NCBI GenBank assembly: GCA_019421365.1
Contig: JAHZFJ010000017.1
Span: 19,664 to 83,663 of the forward strand
Source of the DNA: Lachnospiraceae bacterium
GTDB taxonomy: Bacteria > Bacillota > Clostridia > Lachnospirales > Lachnospiraceae
Length of the DNA stretch: 64,000 nucleotides
Direction of reading: 5' to 3'
Part shown: positions 8,236-16,482 of the stretch, one piece after another
How the letters are laid out: each line of letters begins with the position of its first letter
How positions within the stretch are numbered: the stretch's first letter is position 1
Notes under the pieces: generated by a model
What the model was told of the DNA's origin: nothing
Seen by the model: only the letters and a program-made list of their open reading frames with translations
Database searches by the model: none
Translations under genes and position numbers: made by a program

Positions 8236-8436
8236 ATGGACGAATCAGATAGTGATGATAGTGACGCGGATCATCTAAACATATGCATAGACGGTAGCAT
8301 ACCTACTTTTTTCATAAGCAAATGTAGGCATGCTTTTTTGTGTGCTTTTCTACGCAAACTATCATATAATATACTACAACCAATTTCTTTCAATACTATT
8401 TTTCTTTGTTTGCCTAGGGTGGTTTTCTTATGCTGA
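8236..8436 (+). CDS. Acid-rich leader peptide upstream of the CorC-like gene
   Basis: Short ORF whose first codons read MDESDSDDSDADHL: seven of the first twelve residues are Asp or Glu. A strong AAGGAGG lies 12 nt upstream. The frame then runs through the terminator hairpin at 8296-8339 and stops at 8436, for 66 residues whose later part looks unselected. The layout (promoter, strong RBS, biased peptide, terminator, target gene) is that of a leader peptide. Acid-rich nascent chains are known to destabilise ribosomes at low Mg2+, as with the MgtL leader, and the downstream gene belongs to a Mg2+-transport-linked family. Whether the peptide is made is untested. Confidence 0.55.
   Translation: MDESDSDDSDADHLNICIDGSIPTFFISKCRHAFLCAFLRKLSYNILQPISFNTIFLCLPRVVFLC
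8296..8339 (+). terminator. Leader terminator (attenuator) before the CorC-like gene
   Basis: AGCATACCTAC (8296-8306) pairs with GTAGGCATGCT (8324-8334), ten of eleven positions, followed by a run of T. It lies inside the leader ORF and about 150 nt before the CorC-like start codon, so it should stop transcription unless prevented. Confidence 0.8.
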
Positions 8437-8490
8437 CCCATAACTAACACCGTAGCAACAAAACTAAAATAAAAAAAGAAAGTGAGTTAA

Positions 8491-9819
8491 ATGAATAATA
8501 CAATGATGCAAATCGTTTTACAAATTATATTAATTTTATTAAATGCAGTTTTCGCCTGTGCAGAAATTGCAGTAATATCTATGAATGACAACAAATTAGC
8601 TAGCATGGCTGCAAATGGGGATAAACGTGCTATTCGCCTAGCCAGACTTACTAGCCAACCCGCCCGTTTCCTAGCAACTATACAAGTTGCAATTACATTG
8701 TCTGGTTTCTTAGGTAGTGCATTCGCAGCAGATAATTTCTCAGATGCTCTTGTTAATTGGCTAGTAGGTATCGGAGTTACTTTACCTGCCGCTACACTTG
8801 ATACCATCGCTGTAATCCTAATTACAATACTACTCTCCTACTTCACACTCGTGTTTGGAGAATTAGTTCCAAAGCGAATTGCTATGAAGAGGGCCGAGAG
8901 CCTAGCTCTTGCTATGTCAGCTCTCATTACATTCATATCACACCTATTCGCTCCAATTGTATGGTTTTTAACCTTATCTACTAATTCAATTTTACGTTTA
9001 TTCGGAATTGATCCTAATACAGAAGAGAATAACGTTAGTGAAGAAGAAATCCGTATGATGGTCGATGTTGGTAGTGAAAAGGGCGTTATAGATCAAGATG
9101 AGAAAGAAATGATTCAGAATGTGTTTGAATTTGATGACTTAACAGTAGATGAATTTGCCACACATCGTACTGATATCTCTTTATTATGGCTTGAGGAGTC
9201 CGTTGAAGAATGGGGCAAAACAATACACGAAACTAGACACTCCCTATACCCAATCTGTGATGAAACCGTTGACCAAGTAATTGGTATTCTGAACGCCAAA
9301 GACTACTTCCGTTTGGAGCCAAAGACAAAAGAAAACATATTGGAAAACGCTGTAAAACCAGCTTATTTTGTTCCAGAGACAGTCTGTGCCGATGTTCTTT
9401 TCCGCCAGATGAAAAAGACACGTAACCACTTTGCCGTAGTTTTAGACGAATATGGTGGTATGGTAGGTATCGTTACAATGAACGACTTATTAGAACAATT
9501 AGTAGGTGACTTAGAAACAGAGGATATTGAAATCAACTCAGAACAAGATATTGAGCGAATTGATTCCTCAACTTGGAAAATTCGTGGTTGTGCCACATTA
9601 GATAAAGTTGCTAAGGAACTTTCTATTACTCTTCCTGTTGACGATTATGACACATTCAGTGGTTTTATCTTTGGTTCTTATGGCTCAATACCAGAAGACG
9701 GTACAACCTTTGAACTAGACGCTAACTCCTTACACATACAAGTTCTATCTATTGTAGACCACAAGATTGAGAAAACAATCGTATGCACAGAGCCAGTACC
9801 TACAGATGTAACAGAATAA
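8491..9819 (+). CDS. CorC/HlyC-family membrane protein (CNNM + CBS pair), probable Mg2+ transporter
   Basis: Protein of 442 residues: a DUF21/CNNM membrane domain (about 1-190, three to four segments, TLVFGELVPKRIAMKRAESLA), two CBS domains (about 205-325, with DEYGGMVGIVTMNDLLEQLV), and a C-terminal CorC_HlyC domain (about 340-430, WKIRGCATLDKVAKEL). Family members such as staphylococcal MpfA act in Mg2+ export, and older annotation calls them hemolysins. GTGAG lies before the ATG. It is monocistronic, with an attenuator-like leader upstream and a terminator at 9836. The direction of transport is inferred. Confidence 0.92.
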   Translation: MNNTMMQIVLQIILILLNAVFACAEIAVISMNDNKLASMAANGDKRAIRLARLTSQPARFLATIQVAITLSGFLGSAFAADNFSDALVNWLVGIGVTLPAATLDTIAVILITILLSYFTLVFGELVPKRIAMKRAESLALAMSALITFISHLFAPIVWFLTLSTNSILRLFGIDPNTEENNVSEEEIRMMVDVGSEKGVIDQDEKEMIQNVFEFDDLTVDEFATHRTDISLLWLEESVEEWGKTIHETRHSLYPICDETVDQVIGILNAKDYFRLEPKTKENILENAVKPAYFVPETVCADVLFRQMKKTRNHFAVVLDEYGGMVGIVTMNDLLEQLVGDLETEDIEINSEQDIERIDSSTWKIRGCATLDKVAKELSITLPVDDYDTFSGFIFGSYGSIPEDGTTFELDANSLHIQVLSIVDHKIEKTIVCTEPVPTDVTE

Positions 9820-9835
9820 TATAGACATAGTGAAA

Positions 9836-9884
9836 AAGAGACGTCAAATCAGTTCCGATAGGAGGGTGATTTGACGTCTCTTTT
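9836..9884. terminator. Bidirectional terminator
   Basis: GAGACGTCAAATCA pairs with TGATTTGACGTCTC, followed by TTTT on the plus strand and preceded by AAAAA for the opposite strand. It serves the convergent CorC-like and DMT genes. Confidence 0.85.
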
Positions 9885-9885
9885 A

Positions 9886-10761
9886 CTAACTCACTAGCTC
9901 TTTTACATCACTACTTCGCATGTTATATCTCCACTTTGCTACTGCTGTACTAATAATAATAACATATCCAATAATACTTAACATATCTGGTATTTGACCT
10001 AGGAAAGCAAATCCTAGTAATGCTGCAAAGACAACCTGAGAATAATCAAATACAGATATTTCTTTCGCTGGTGCTTTCGTATACGCAGCTGTAATGCAAA
10101 GTTGTCCACCTGCAGCAAAACAACCTGCTATTAACAGATAGGCCAATTGCCACCAAGCCATAGGCTTATAATTTATAATGAGGGAGGGTAAAGTAGCTAG
10201 ACAAGAGAACAGCGAGAAGAATAACACAATGACAGGTCCTCTCTCTCCCATCTTACCAAGCTTACGAACAAATGTATAAGCCATTCCAGCTCCTAACCCA
10301 CCCACAACACCAATCATTGCATAAACAAACTCCATACTAAATGATGGTTTTACAACAAACAACGCACCTACGAATGCAAAAACAACAGCACTCCATTCTA
10401 CCTTATTCGCCTTTTCTTTCAGTATAAAATATGACATAATAATAGCAAAGAATGGTGATAACTTATTCAACATGTTTGCATCTGAGATATTCATGTGATC
10501 AATTGCGTAGAAATTACAAATTAATCCAATGGTTCCACAGATACTTCTAAGTATTAGACACGGAATATTCTTTCTCTGTGCTTTTAGTTTTTCCCCACTT
10601 CGTAAAATGATTACTAAAGACGAAATTGCAGCAACAAAATTTCGAAAGAATGCCTTTTGCATGGAAGGTAAATCCCCTGACAGACGTACAAAGAAAGTCA
10701 TTAATGCGAAGAAAAATCCTGCTGCAATAATTAATAGTATTCCCTGTTTTCTCTGTTTCAC
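9886..10761 (-). CDS. EamA/DMT-superfamily transporter
   Basis: Membrane protein of 291 residues with about ten hydrophobic segments arranged as two EamA repeats (about 5-140 and 150-280). Seen: SDANMLNKLSPFFAIIMSYF in the first repeat and a basic loop before the second. Family members export amino acids, nucleobases or drugs; the substrate cannot be read. It is transcribed towards the shared terminator, about 40 nt after the nitroreductase gene, so the two may be one transcript. Confidence 0.9.
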   Translation of the reverse strand: MKQRKQGILLIIAAGFFFALMTFFVRLSGDLPSMQKAFFRNFVAAISSLVIILRSGEKLKAQRKNIPCLILRSICGTIGLICNFYAIDHMNISDANMLNKLSPFFAIIMSYFILKEKANKVEWSAVVFAFVGALFVVKPSFSMEFVYAMIGVVGGLGAGMAYTFVRKLGKMGERGPVIVLFFSLFSCLATLPSLIINYKPMAWWQLAYLLIAGCFAAGGQLCITAAYTKAPAKEISVFDYSQVVFAALLGFAFLGQIPDMLSIIGYVIIISTAVAKWRYNMRSSDVKELVS

Positions 10762-10801
10762 TGTATATTCAACCTTTCTCTTTTAGACTCGTAATATTAA
10801 C

Positions 10802-11335
10802 CTAACAGATATAATACAACTCACCAATCATTTTTCTCTTTGGTGCATCTGGACTCTCAGATGGATACCCCATAGGTATTAATGCAACCACTTCTCTCTC
10901 TTGTGGAATCTGGAAGTCTTCTCTGACCTGATCATAATCAAAGATCCCTTGAATAACAGTTCCAAGTCCATATTCATGCGCAGCTAAACACAATGTCTGA
11001 CTTGCTACACCAGCATCAAACATTTGCCAAGAGTCACCCTTTACCGTAGAATAACTTCCGTCTCTTTCAAAACCACAACGTTTCGAAATTACTGTCACTA
11101 TTACAACTACTGCAGCTTCTTCAATTGCTTGTCTATTGTAACTTGGTACAGTTTCTAATAATTTTCTTTTTCCTTCTTCGCTTTCAACAAAGATATATCT
11201 TGTAATCTGTGTATTCTTCCAAGATGGAACATATGCAGCTGCTGCCACAACTTGATCCATAACCTCTCTTTCTATTGGTTGTTTCTTAAAACTTCTAATA
11301 CTTCTTCTACTTGTTATACATTCAATTGTATTCAT
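10802..11335 (-). CDS. Nitroreductase-family flavoprotein
   Basis: FMN-dependent oxidoreductase of 177 residues. Seen: the N-terminal CITSRRSIRSFKKQPIE motif for phosphate and flavin contact, WKNTQ near 39, SQTLCLAAHEYGLGT in the middle, and a C-terminal IPMGYPSE motif. The length is typical of small clostridial nitroreductases that reduce nitro compounds or quinones. AGGAGG precedes the ATG. It sits upstream of the DMT transporter in the same direction. Substrate unknown. Confidence 0.92.
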   Translation of the reverse strand: MNTIECITSRRSIRSFKKQPIEREVMDQVVAAAAYVPSWKNTQITRYIFVESEEGKRKLLETVPSYNRQAIEEAAVVVIVTVISKRCGFERDGSYSTVKGDSWQMFDAGVASQTLCLAAHEYGLGTVIQGIFDYDQVREDFQIPQEREVVALIPMGYPSESPDAPKRKMIGELYYIC

Positions 11336-11696
11336 CTACTAGTCCTCCTATGTCGTTGACAACTACTTATTTATCAGTCCTACTCTTACTACATATGACG
11401 TATTATACCAATTTGTTTCGTATTTTACAAATTGAAAAGAAAAATTGTAATGCTCTTAATAATATGTTTTTATCATGCCGGTGATCTTAACTGTTGGACA
11501 TAGGATCTTAATACAGAAGAAGAGATGTTTCATCTGTTTATGCCATACACTGTTGGGATGAAACAGTAGGGCGTGTTGCAGATAAATGAATCTTCCAACA
11601 CGCCCTCTGATTTTACTTATATTCTACTTTTAAATTGGATGTCTAATTACAGTCTTTAATTTATCAGGGCTACACTATACACAAGTGTTAAATCCA
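11336..11696. other. Gene-free interval with two strong hairpins
   Basis: GTTTCATC (11527-11534) pairs with GATGAAAC (11557-11564). AGGGCGTGTTG (11568-11578) pairs with CAACACGCCCT (11596-11606), with an inner AGAT/ATCT. An alternative pairing of CTGTTT (11534-11539) with AAACAG (11561-11566) excludes the first stem. The second hairpin may terminate the acetyltransferase transcript, though no U-tract follows on the minus strand. No coding frame of note was seen. Confidence 0.5.
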
Positions 11697-12164
11697 CTAC
11701 CTGATTGCTTGGATCATTACAAGGCATGGATTCCATTCATCCCAAAGAGTCTTAAAACATTCCATTGGCCTAAATCCCATAGCTTCATAAAAACATCTTG
11801 TTTTAGCATAATAAGGATCCCTATTTGAATAATCAAGTGTCTTAACTTGTAGATACTCAACGTTATGCTCATTACACCACCTATAGCAAGCATCATATAA
11901 TTGTTTTCCAATCCCTCGTCTATGGGACTGTGGATGTATGCCCATAACATAAATCTCCGCTGCGTAAGGGGACGTCTCTTTAATTGCAAGGAATCCTACT
12001 GCAAACTCACCTTCATACGCTACAAGAAAAGGCATTGACTTACTCTTTACTATATATTCCTGTGTAGATTCCTCAATTCCAAACCAATCTGGTAGCATAT
12101 GCAAGATCTCATCAGCTATTTTTGTCTTTTCTTCTTCATTAACTATTTCCTTGATCGTAATCAT
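11697..12164 (-). CDS. GNAT-family N-acetyltransferase
   Basis: Acetyl-CoA-dependent N-acetyltransferase of 155 residues. Seen: the beta-strand VGFLAIKETSPYAAEIYVMG, then the acetyl-CoA loop HRRGIGKQLYDACYRW (Q/R-x2-G-x-G type), then YAKTRCFYEAMGF, a common GNAT ending. GAGGAG lies upstream of the ATG. The substrate is unknown. A perfect hairpin lies directly upstream of the ribosome site. The gene stands alone, downstream of a chemoreceptor. Confidence 0.9.
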   Translation of the reverse strand: MITIKEIVNEEEKTKIADEILHMLPDWFGIEESTQEYIVKSKSMPFLVAYEGEFAVGFLAIKETSPYAAEIYVMGIHPQSHRRGIGKQLYDACYRWCNEHNVEYLQVKTLDYSNRDPYYAKTRCFYEAMGFRPMECFKTLWDEWNPCLVMIQAIR

Positions 12165-12180
12165 TGATTGGATCTCTCCT

Positions 12181-12220
12181 CTTGTATAATAATGTTACAC
12201 TAATAACATTATTATACAAG
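12181..12220. repeat. Perfect 17-bp inverted repeat upstream of the acetyltransferase
   Basis: CTTGTATAATAATGTTA, a 6-nt loop, then its exact reverse complement. Each arm carries TATAAT-like bases, and on the minus strand the RBS follows immediately. It may be an operator over a -10, or an RNA hairpin that masks or protects the start region. Confidence 0.75.
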
Positions 12221-12293
12221 TATTAGGACCACAAGACCATAGCTAATATAGCTATATCTATTTTTGTCAGTAGTCTTAATTTATTTAGCTCAA

Positions 12294-14417
12294 CTAAATC
12301 TTAAATTTACCGATTGCTTCTTGTAATACTTTGGCATCACTTGTAAGTCCCTCTGCTGCACCTGCTAATTGTTCAATCTCTTCCGATTGGCTTATTGCAG
12401 TAGCGCTAACTTCCTCTGATGCTGCAGCTGATTCTTCTGAAACTGCAGAGATATTTTGTATAGAATCCAACGTATCATTCTTAGCACTTTCCATGCCTGC
12501 AACATATTGCTTGATTTTATCTAATTCTAATACTAAATCTTCTACCAAATTATTAATGCTTCCAAATACAGAAATCGTGTCTTGTAATGCCTTTTCTTGC
12601 GTAAGGACAATTTCTTCTGCCTTCTGTGTTGTCTTAGCTGTTTCATTAGTTTGATATTGTATTGAATTAATGATTTCTTGAATCTGGTTTGCTGATTCCA
12701 TTGACTTAGTAGCTAGATTTCTAATCTCACCCGCTACAACTGCAAAACCTCTGCCAGATTCTCCTGCTCTTGCTGCTTCGATAGACGCATTCAATGATAG
12801 TAAGTTAGTCTGTTCAGAAATCTCATTAATTGCATTAACGATACTCTCAATAGAACGTGAATTTTCTTCTAGATTTTTCATTCCCGTTGATATCTCTTTC
12901 GTTATATGTGAAGTAGCCTTTGCCTTGTCATTCAGATTGTTCACTATAGATAATCCATTTGCAACGGTCTCCCTTGTATTCTCAAACAATCCGTCAATTT
13001 CATTGGTTTCATCATATACTTTATTCACCATATCTGATAATGTCGACATCTGTCTCAAACAAGCATCTGTATCTACAACTTGTTTTGAGGAACCTATAGC
13101 AACTTCATTTACAGCAATTGATATGTTTTTTGATGATTCTAACACAATTGAAGAAGTATTCGATAAATCTTCGGCTGAAATATTAACCCTATCACTAACC
13201 TCCGCAACTTCTTTAACTAATTGTTGCATATTACCAATCATATGAGACAGACTGTTTTCTAAAATCTTAAACTCATCTTTACGCTTAGTTTTAAACTGAA
13301 CTGTTAAATCACCTTGTGCTACACTCTCCATTGTGTTTTTCATGTCGCCTATTGCTTTACCGATACCTTTTGCTAAAACTGTACCAATAATCAATGCTAT
13401 AATTGCTGATACGATAGCAAATGCTGCACTTGTGCTACCAATCGACGTCGCATTCTTAAGAATAATAGTTTTTGGTATCAAATTACATAATACCAAATCA
13501 GTTGAACCAATTTTGCTGTAGCTAAATAGATACTCAACTCCACCAATTGTTGTATACTTATAACCGTTCATTTCATGCGATTCTAGTGCTTCATTATAAT
13601 AATCTTGACCACTAAATATATTCTCTTCTCCAACTTCTGACTGGGAAGAATATATCTCTACTCCATCCTTTGTTACAAGTGAAGTAATAGCACCATCTTG
13701 ATAGATGTTATCTAACATAGTTTGTACATATTTATAATCAAGATCTGTTATAATGTATGTATCCCCATTCACAGCTTCTTTGATATATGTTAAGGCATAT
13801 CCTCTCTCTAATCTCACATCGATTGCACTATGTAGACCGTACCAACCATCTTTTTCAGAATTGCCTTCTATTAAATCTGTAGAGTTAAATAATTCGAATG
13901 CCGAATCTTGAATTGCATCACTCCCTGTAACGAGTGGCTGTTTTGTCTCATTAATAATATACATATTTCTTATTCCATCTATAAGTACACTATTCGTCAT
14001 AACATCATTCTTTAGATTTCTCATGTACTCTAAATCCTCGAACATGTCATTATTTTTCATTTTATAGTAATACTCGAAATTCTTACTCGTGATGAGCTTT
14101 ACAACTTGTGTATCAACCTCTTCAAATGCACTCTCCATATATCTAGCATTTGCTTCTAGTACTTCACTAAAAGAACTTTCATAATTCTTAATCATTGCAT
14201 CTGACGCTAAATCATAAGATATAACACCAAGCGCAACTATCAATATTACAGGTGTGACAAAACCCATTAATAAAGCTGTACGAAGCTTTCTTTTTCTAGA
14301 CCCTTTTGTTGTAGTCGTTTTGTTTTGTTTAGCATTCTTCTTGGATAGCTTAACTTTTTCTTTTGGTAGTTTTAGCTCTTGTTTTTGTTTCTTAAATTGC
14401 CATTTTAATCTTTTCAT
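12294..14417 (-). CDS. Methyl-accepting chemotaxis protein (copy 1)
   Basis: Transmembrane chemoreceptor of 707 residues. It has an unusually long Lys-rich cytoplasmic N-terminus (about 1-45), TM1 at about 47-68, an extracellular Cache-like sensor (about 70-315), TM2 at about 330-352, HAMP, and a signalling domain with the hairpin tip EISEQTNLLSLNASIEAARA. The start at 14417 is chosen because AAGGAGA lies 8 nt before it; the next ATG upstream overlaps that site. It is a close paralogue of the receptor at 21254-23368, with near-identical cytoplasmic parts and diverged sensors. The sugar importer between the two suggests a sugar-related ligand. Confidence 0.94.
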   Translation of the reverse strand: MKRLKWQFKKQKQELKLPKEKVKLSKKNAKQNKTTTTKGSRKRKLRTALLMGFVTPVILIVALGVISYDLASDAMIKNYESSFSEVLEANARYMESAFEEVDTQVVKLITSKNFEYYYKMKNNDMFEDLEYMRNLKNDVMTNSVLIDGIRNMYIINETKQPLVTGSDAIQDSAFELFNSTDLIEGNSEKDGWYGLHSAIDVRLERGYALTYIKEAVNGDTYIITDLDYKYVQTMLDNIYQDGAITSLVTKDGVEIYSSQSEVGEENIFSGQDYYNEALESHEMNGYKYTTIGGVEYLFSYSKIGSTDLVLCNLIPKTIILKNATSIGSTSAAFAIVSAIIALIIGTVLAKGIGKAIGDMKNTMESVAQGDLTVQFKTKRKDEFKILENSLSHMIGNMQQLVKEVAEVSDRVNISAEDLSNTSSIVLESSKNISIAVNEVAIGSSKQVVDTDACLRQMSTLSDMVNKVYDETNEIDGLFENTRETVANGLSIVNNLNDKAKATSHITKEISTGMKNLEENSRSIESIVNAINEISEQTNLLSLNASIEAARAGESGRGFAVVAGEIRNLATKSMESANQIQEIINSIQYQTNETAKTTQKAEEIVLTQEKALQDTISVFGSINNLVEDLVLELDKIKQYVAGMESAKNDTLDSIQNISAVSEESAAASEEVSATAISQSEEIEQLAGAAEGLTSDAKVLQEAIGKFKI

Positions 14418-14594
14418 GTCATAAATCTCCTTAGCCATACGTCGATTGTAATTAATATAAGCAATAAAAACACAATTCCCCTATTCATGTTTTAATCACT
14501 ATGTATGTGACATTTTTATACAAAAAATGCACTTATTTCTAATTATAACATATATTACACATTTCTTCTATTGTTTTGTCGAATAAGTAAATAA

Positions 14595-14629
14595 AAAGAC
14601 ACCTATCAATTAAATTGATAAGTATCTTT
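14595..14629 (-). terminator. Terminator of the sugar ABC operon
   Basis: Minus-strand AAAGATACTTATCAATTT pairs with AATTGATAGGTGTCTTT, followed by TTATTTA. It lies just after the stop of the last permease gene. Confidence 0.8.
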
Positions 14630-14651
14630 CTATTCATTCATGGCATATAAC

Positions 14652-15485
14652 TTATTCCTTTACAGCACCAGCTGCAATACCTGCCAATATATATCTTTGA
14701 AAGAATATATATATAATAATCGTCGGGATCATTATTATTATAATACCTGCTGCTAGTGTCTGCCAAGACCCTTGTTGTGCATTCGCATAATTCATCAAAA
14801 ATGTAGTTAATGTTCTTAATTTATTCTTTGGCATATAAAGATATGGTATATACATGTCATTTATAATGTTAATAGCTTTAATTATACATACCGTAGCTGT
14901 AGCTGGTGCTAGCAGAGGGAATATAATCTTTCTAAATAGCTTAAAATAGGAACAACCATCTATCAAAGCAGCTTCATCTAGTGACACTGGAAGCGTAGAA
15001 ATAAACTGCCTATATATGTATAATTGCATTAAATCAGATGCGATATATATAATAATAGGTGCTCCTAATGTGTTGTATAAATTAAGCCCTTGTATCACTT
15101 TGAATCTAGAGATTTCAGTTACGAATGTAGGAATCAACATACCAATAAAGAATAGGCCAACTACAATCTTCTTTCCACGAAAATCAAATCGTTCAATTAT
15201 AAATGCTGTAATCGTTCCAAACATTACATTAAAGAACAATGATATTACTAACATAATTCCTGTATTTTTAAAACCTATTAATAGATACTTATCCGTCAAT
15301 ACCTTTTTAAAATTATCAAATGTAATATTCTTCAATGGAGGTAATAACAAAGGTGAAGTCAACACCATATCTGATTTTGTTTTTAATGATGCAAATAATG
15401 TTAATAGAATCGGCGCCAGAACAATTAATACCATCCCTATACATATTATTTGCTTTACGACCTGATTAGTAACTCTCTTAACCAT
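14652..15485 (-). CDS. Sugar ABC transporter permease, MalG type
   Basis: Inner component of a carbohydrate importer: 277 residues, six membrane segments, with the EAA loop for ATPase contact at EAALIDGCSYFKLFRKI and the family C-terminus LAGIAAGAVKE. It starts 4 nt after the stop of the MalF-type gene, which argues for translational coupling. The operon has no ATPase gene, so a shared MsmK/MalK-type ATPase elsewhere is likely. Substrate unknown; an oligosaccharide is probable. Confidence 0.94.
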   Translation of the reverse strand: MVKRVTNQVVKQIICIGMVLIVLAPILLTLFASLKTKSDMVLTSPLLLPPLKNITFDNFKKVLTDKYLLIGFKNTGIMLVISLFFNVMFGTITAFIIERFDFRGKKIVVGLFFIGMLIPTFVTEISRFKVIQGLNLYNTLGAPIIIYIASDLMQLYIYRQFISTLPVSLDEAALIDGCSYFKLFRKIIFPLLAPATATVCIIKAINIINDMYIPYLYMPKNKLRTLTTFLMNYANAQQGSWQTLAAGIIIIMIPTIIIYIFFQRYILAGIAAGAVKE

Positions 15486-15489
15486 GCTG

Positions 15490-16380
15490 TCACCTCCGAT
15501 CCTTCAAAACGAAACCATGAATGATTTTATTTTGAATTATATAAATCACAATAATTAGTACCATAATGGCAACTGCCATTGTTGATGCTAAACCAAAGTT
15601 AGAGAAAGTAAAGGCTGTCTTGATTGTATATAGGGTAAAGGTAGATGAAGCATAACCTGGCCCACCTGCTGTCATAACAAATGGAATATCAAACACTTGT
15701 AGAGCACCTCTTATATTATCAAACAAAACAAAATCTACCATCAACATGATCGCTGGAACCTGAATGAATTTAAATATATGAAATGTTGTTGCTCCATCCA
15801 CTTTCGCTGCTTCTTCAAGATCCTTAGGTATGGATTGTAGGGCCGCCATAAACAAGATTACATGGTAACCACTATACTTCCACACGGAAACAAACGAAAG
15901 AACATAGTTTACAATTTTAACATCTGATAGCCAATTACGAATCAAACCTTCCAAATTAAGCACTTGTAAAATAGAATCAAACGCACCATTGATTGGTGAG
16001 AAAAAATAAGAAAATACGTAGGCAATCGCAACACCGTTGATTATGTATGGCATAAAAACCATTGTCTTATAGAACTTAGCGGCTCTTAATTTACTTATAA
16101 GTAAAACTGCAAATCCCAGCTCCACTGGTATCATTAATAAATGTACTACAAAGTAAACCGCATTGTTTTTTAACGAAAGCCAAAGGTCACTATTCTTTAA
16201 CATGGAGATATAGTTATCAAATCCAATAAACTTACTTGAGGATGAGTATCCATCCCAATTCGTAAAACTCATTTTAAACAAATCAATCGCAGGAAATACA
16301 ACAAATGCAATTAATAAAAGTAGCGGTATTACAAGTGAAATAAATATAAATTGCTTTCTCTTTCTAGATAATTTACTCAC
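15490..16380 (-). CDS. Sugar ABC transporter permease, MalF type
   Basis: Membrane permease of 296 residues with six segments and the EAA motif LEEAAKVDGATTFHIFKFI. The N-terminus SRKRKQFIFISLVIPLLLL is typical of the LacF/MalF group. It is the second gene of a binding protein-permease-permease operon, about 100 nt after the binding protein gene, and is followed 4 nt later by the MalG-type permease. Confidence 0.94.
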   Translation of the reverse strand: MSKLSRKRKQFIFISLVIPLLLLIAFVVFPAIDLFKMSFTNWDGYSSSSKFIGFDNYISMLKNSDLWLSLKNNAVYFVVHLLMIPVELGFAVLLISKLRAAKFYKTMVFMPYIINGVAIAYVFSYFFSPINGAFDSILQVLNLEGLIRNWLSDVKIVNYVLSFVSVWKYSGYHVILFMAALQSIPKDLEEAAKVDGATTFHIFKFIQVPAIMLMVDFVLFDNIRGALQVFDIPFVMTAGGPGYASSTFTLYTIKTAFTFSNFGLASTMAVAIMVLIIVIYIIQNKIIHGFVLKDRR

Positions 16381-16405
16381 AGCAGCCTCCTTGTCTTAGG
16401 CCAAC

Positions 16406-16469
16406 GTGCCAATCTCATTTCAAATTGGCACCGTCGACCTATATAGAAGCTACGAACTATAGCTTCTAT
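16406..16469 (-). other. Two tandem hairpins between binding protein and permease genes
   Basis: GTGCCAAT (16406-16413) pairs with ATTGGCAC (16424-16431), and ATAGAAGCTA pairs with TATAGCTTCTAT (about 16443-16469). No U-tract follows on the minus strand. Hairpins here are known in such operons to protect the binding-protein mRNA or lower permease expression. Confidence 0.6.
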
Positions 16470-16482
16470 GTTAATAATCGTT

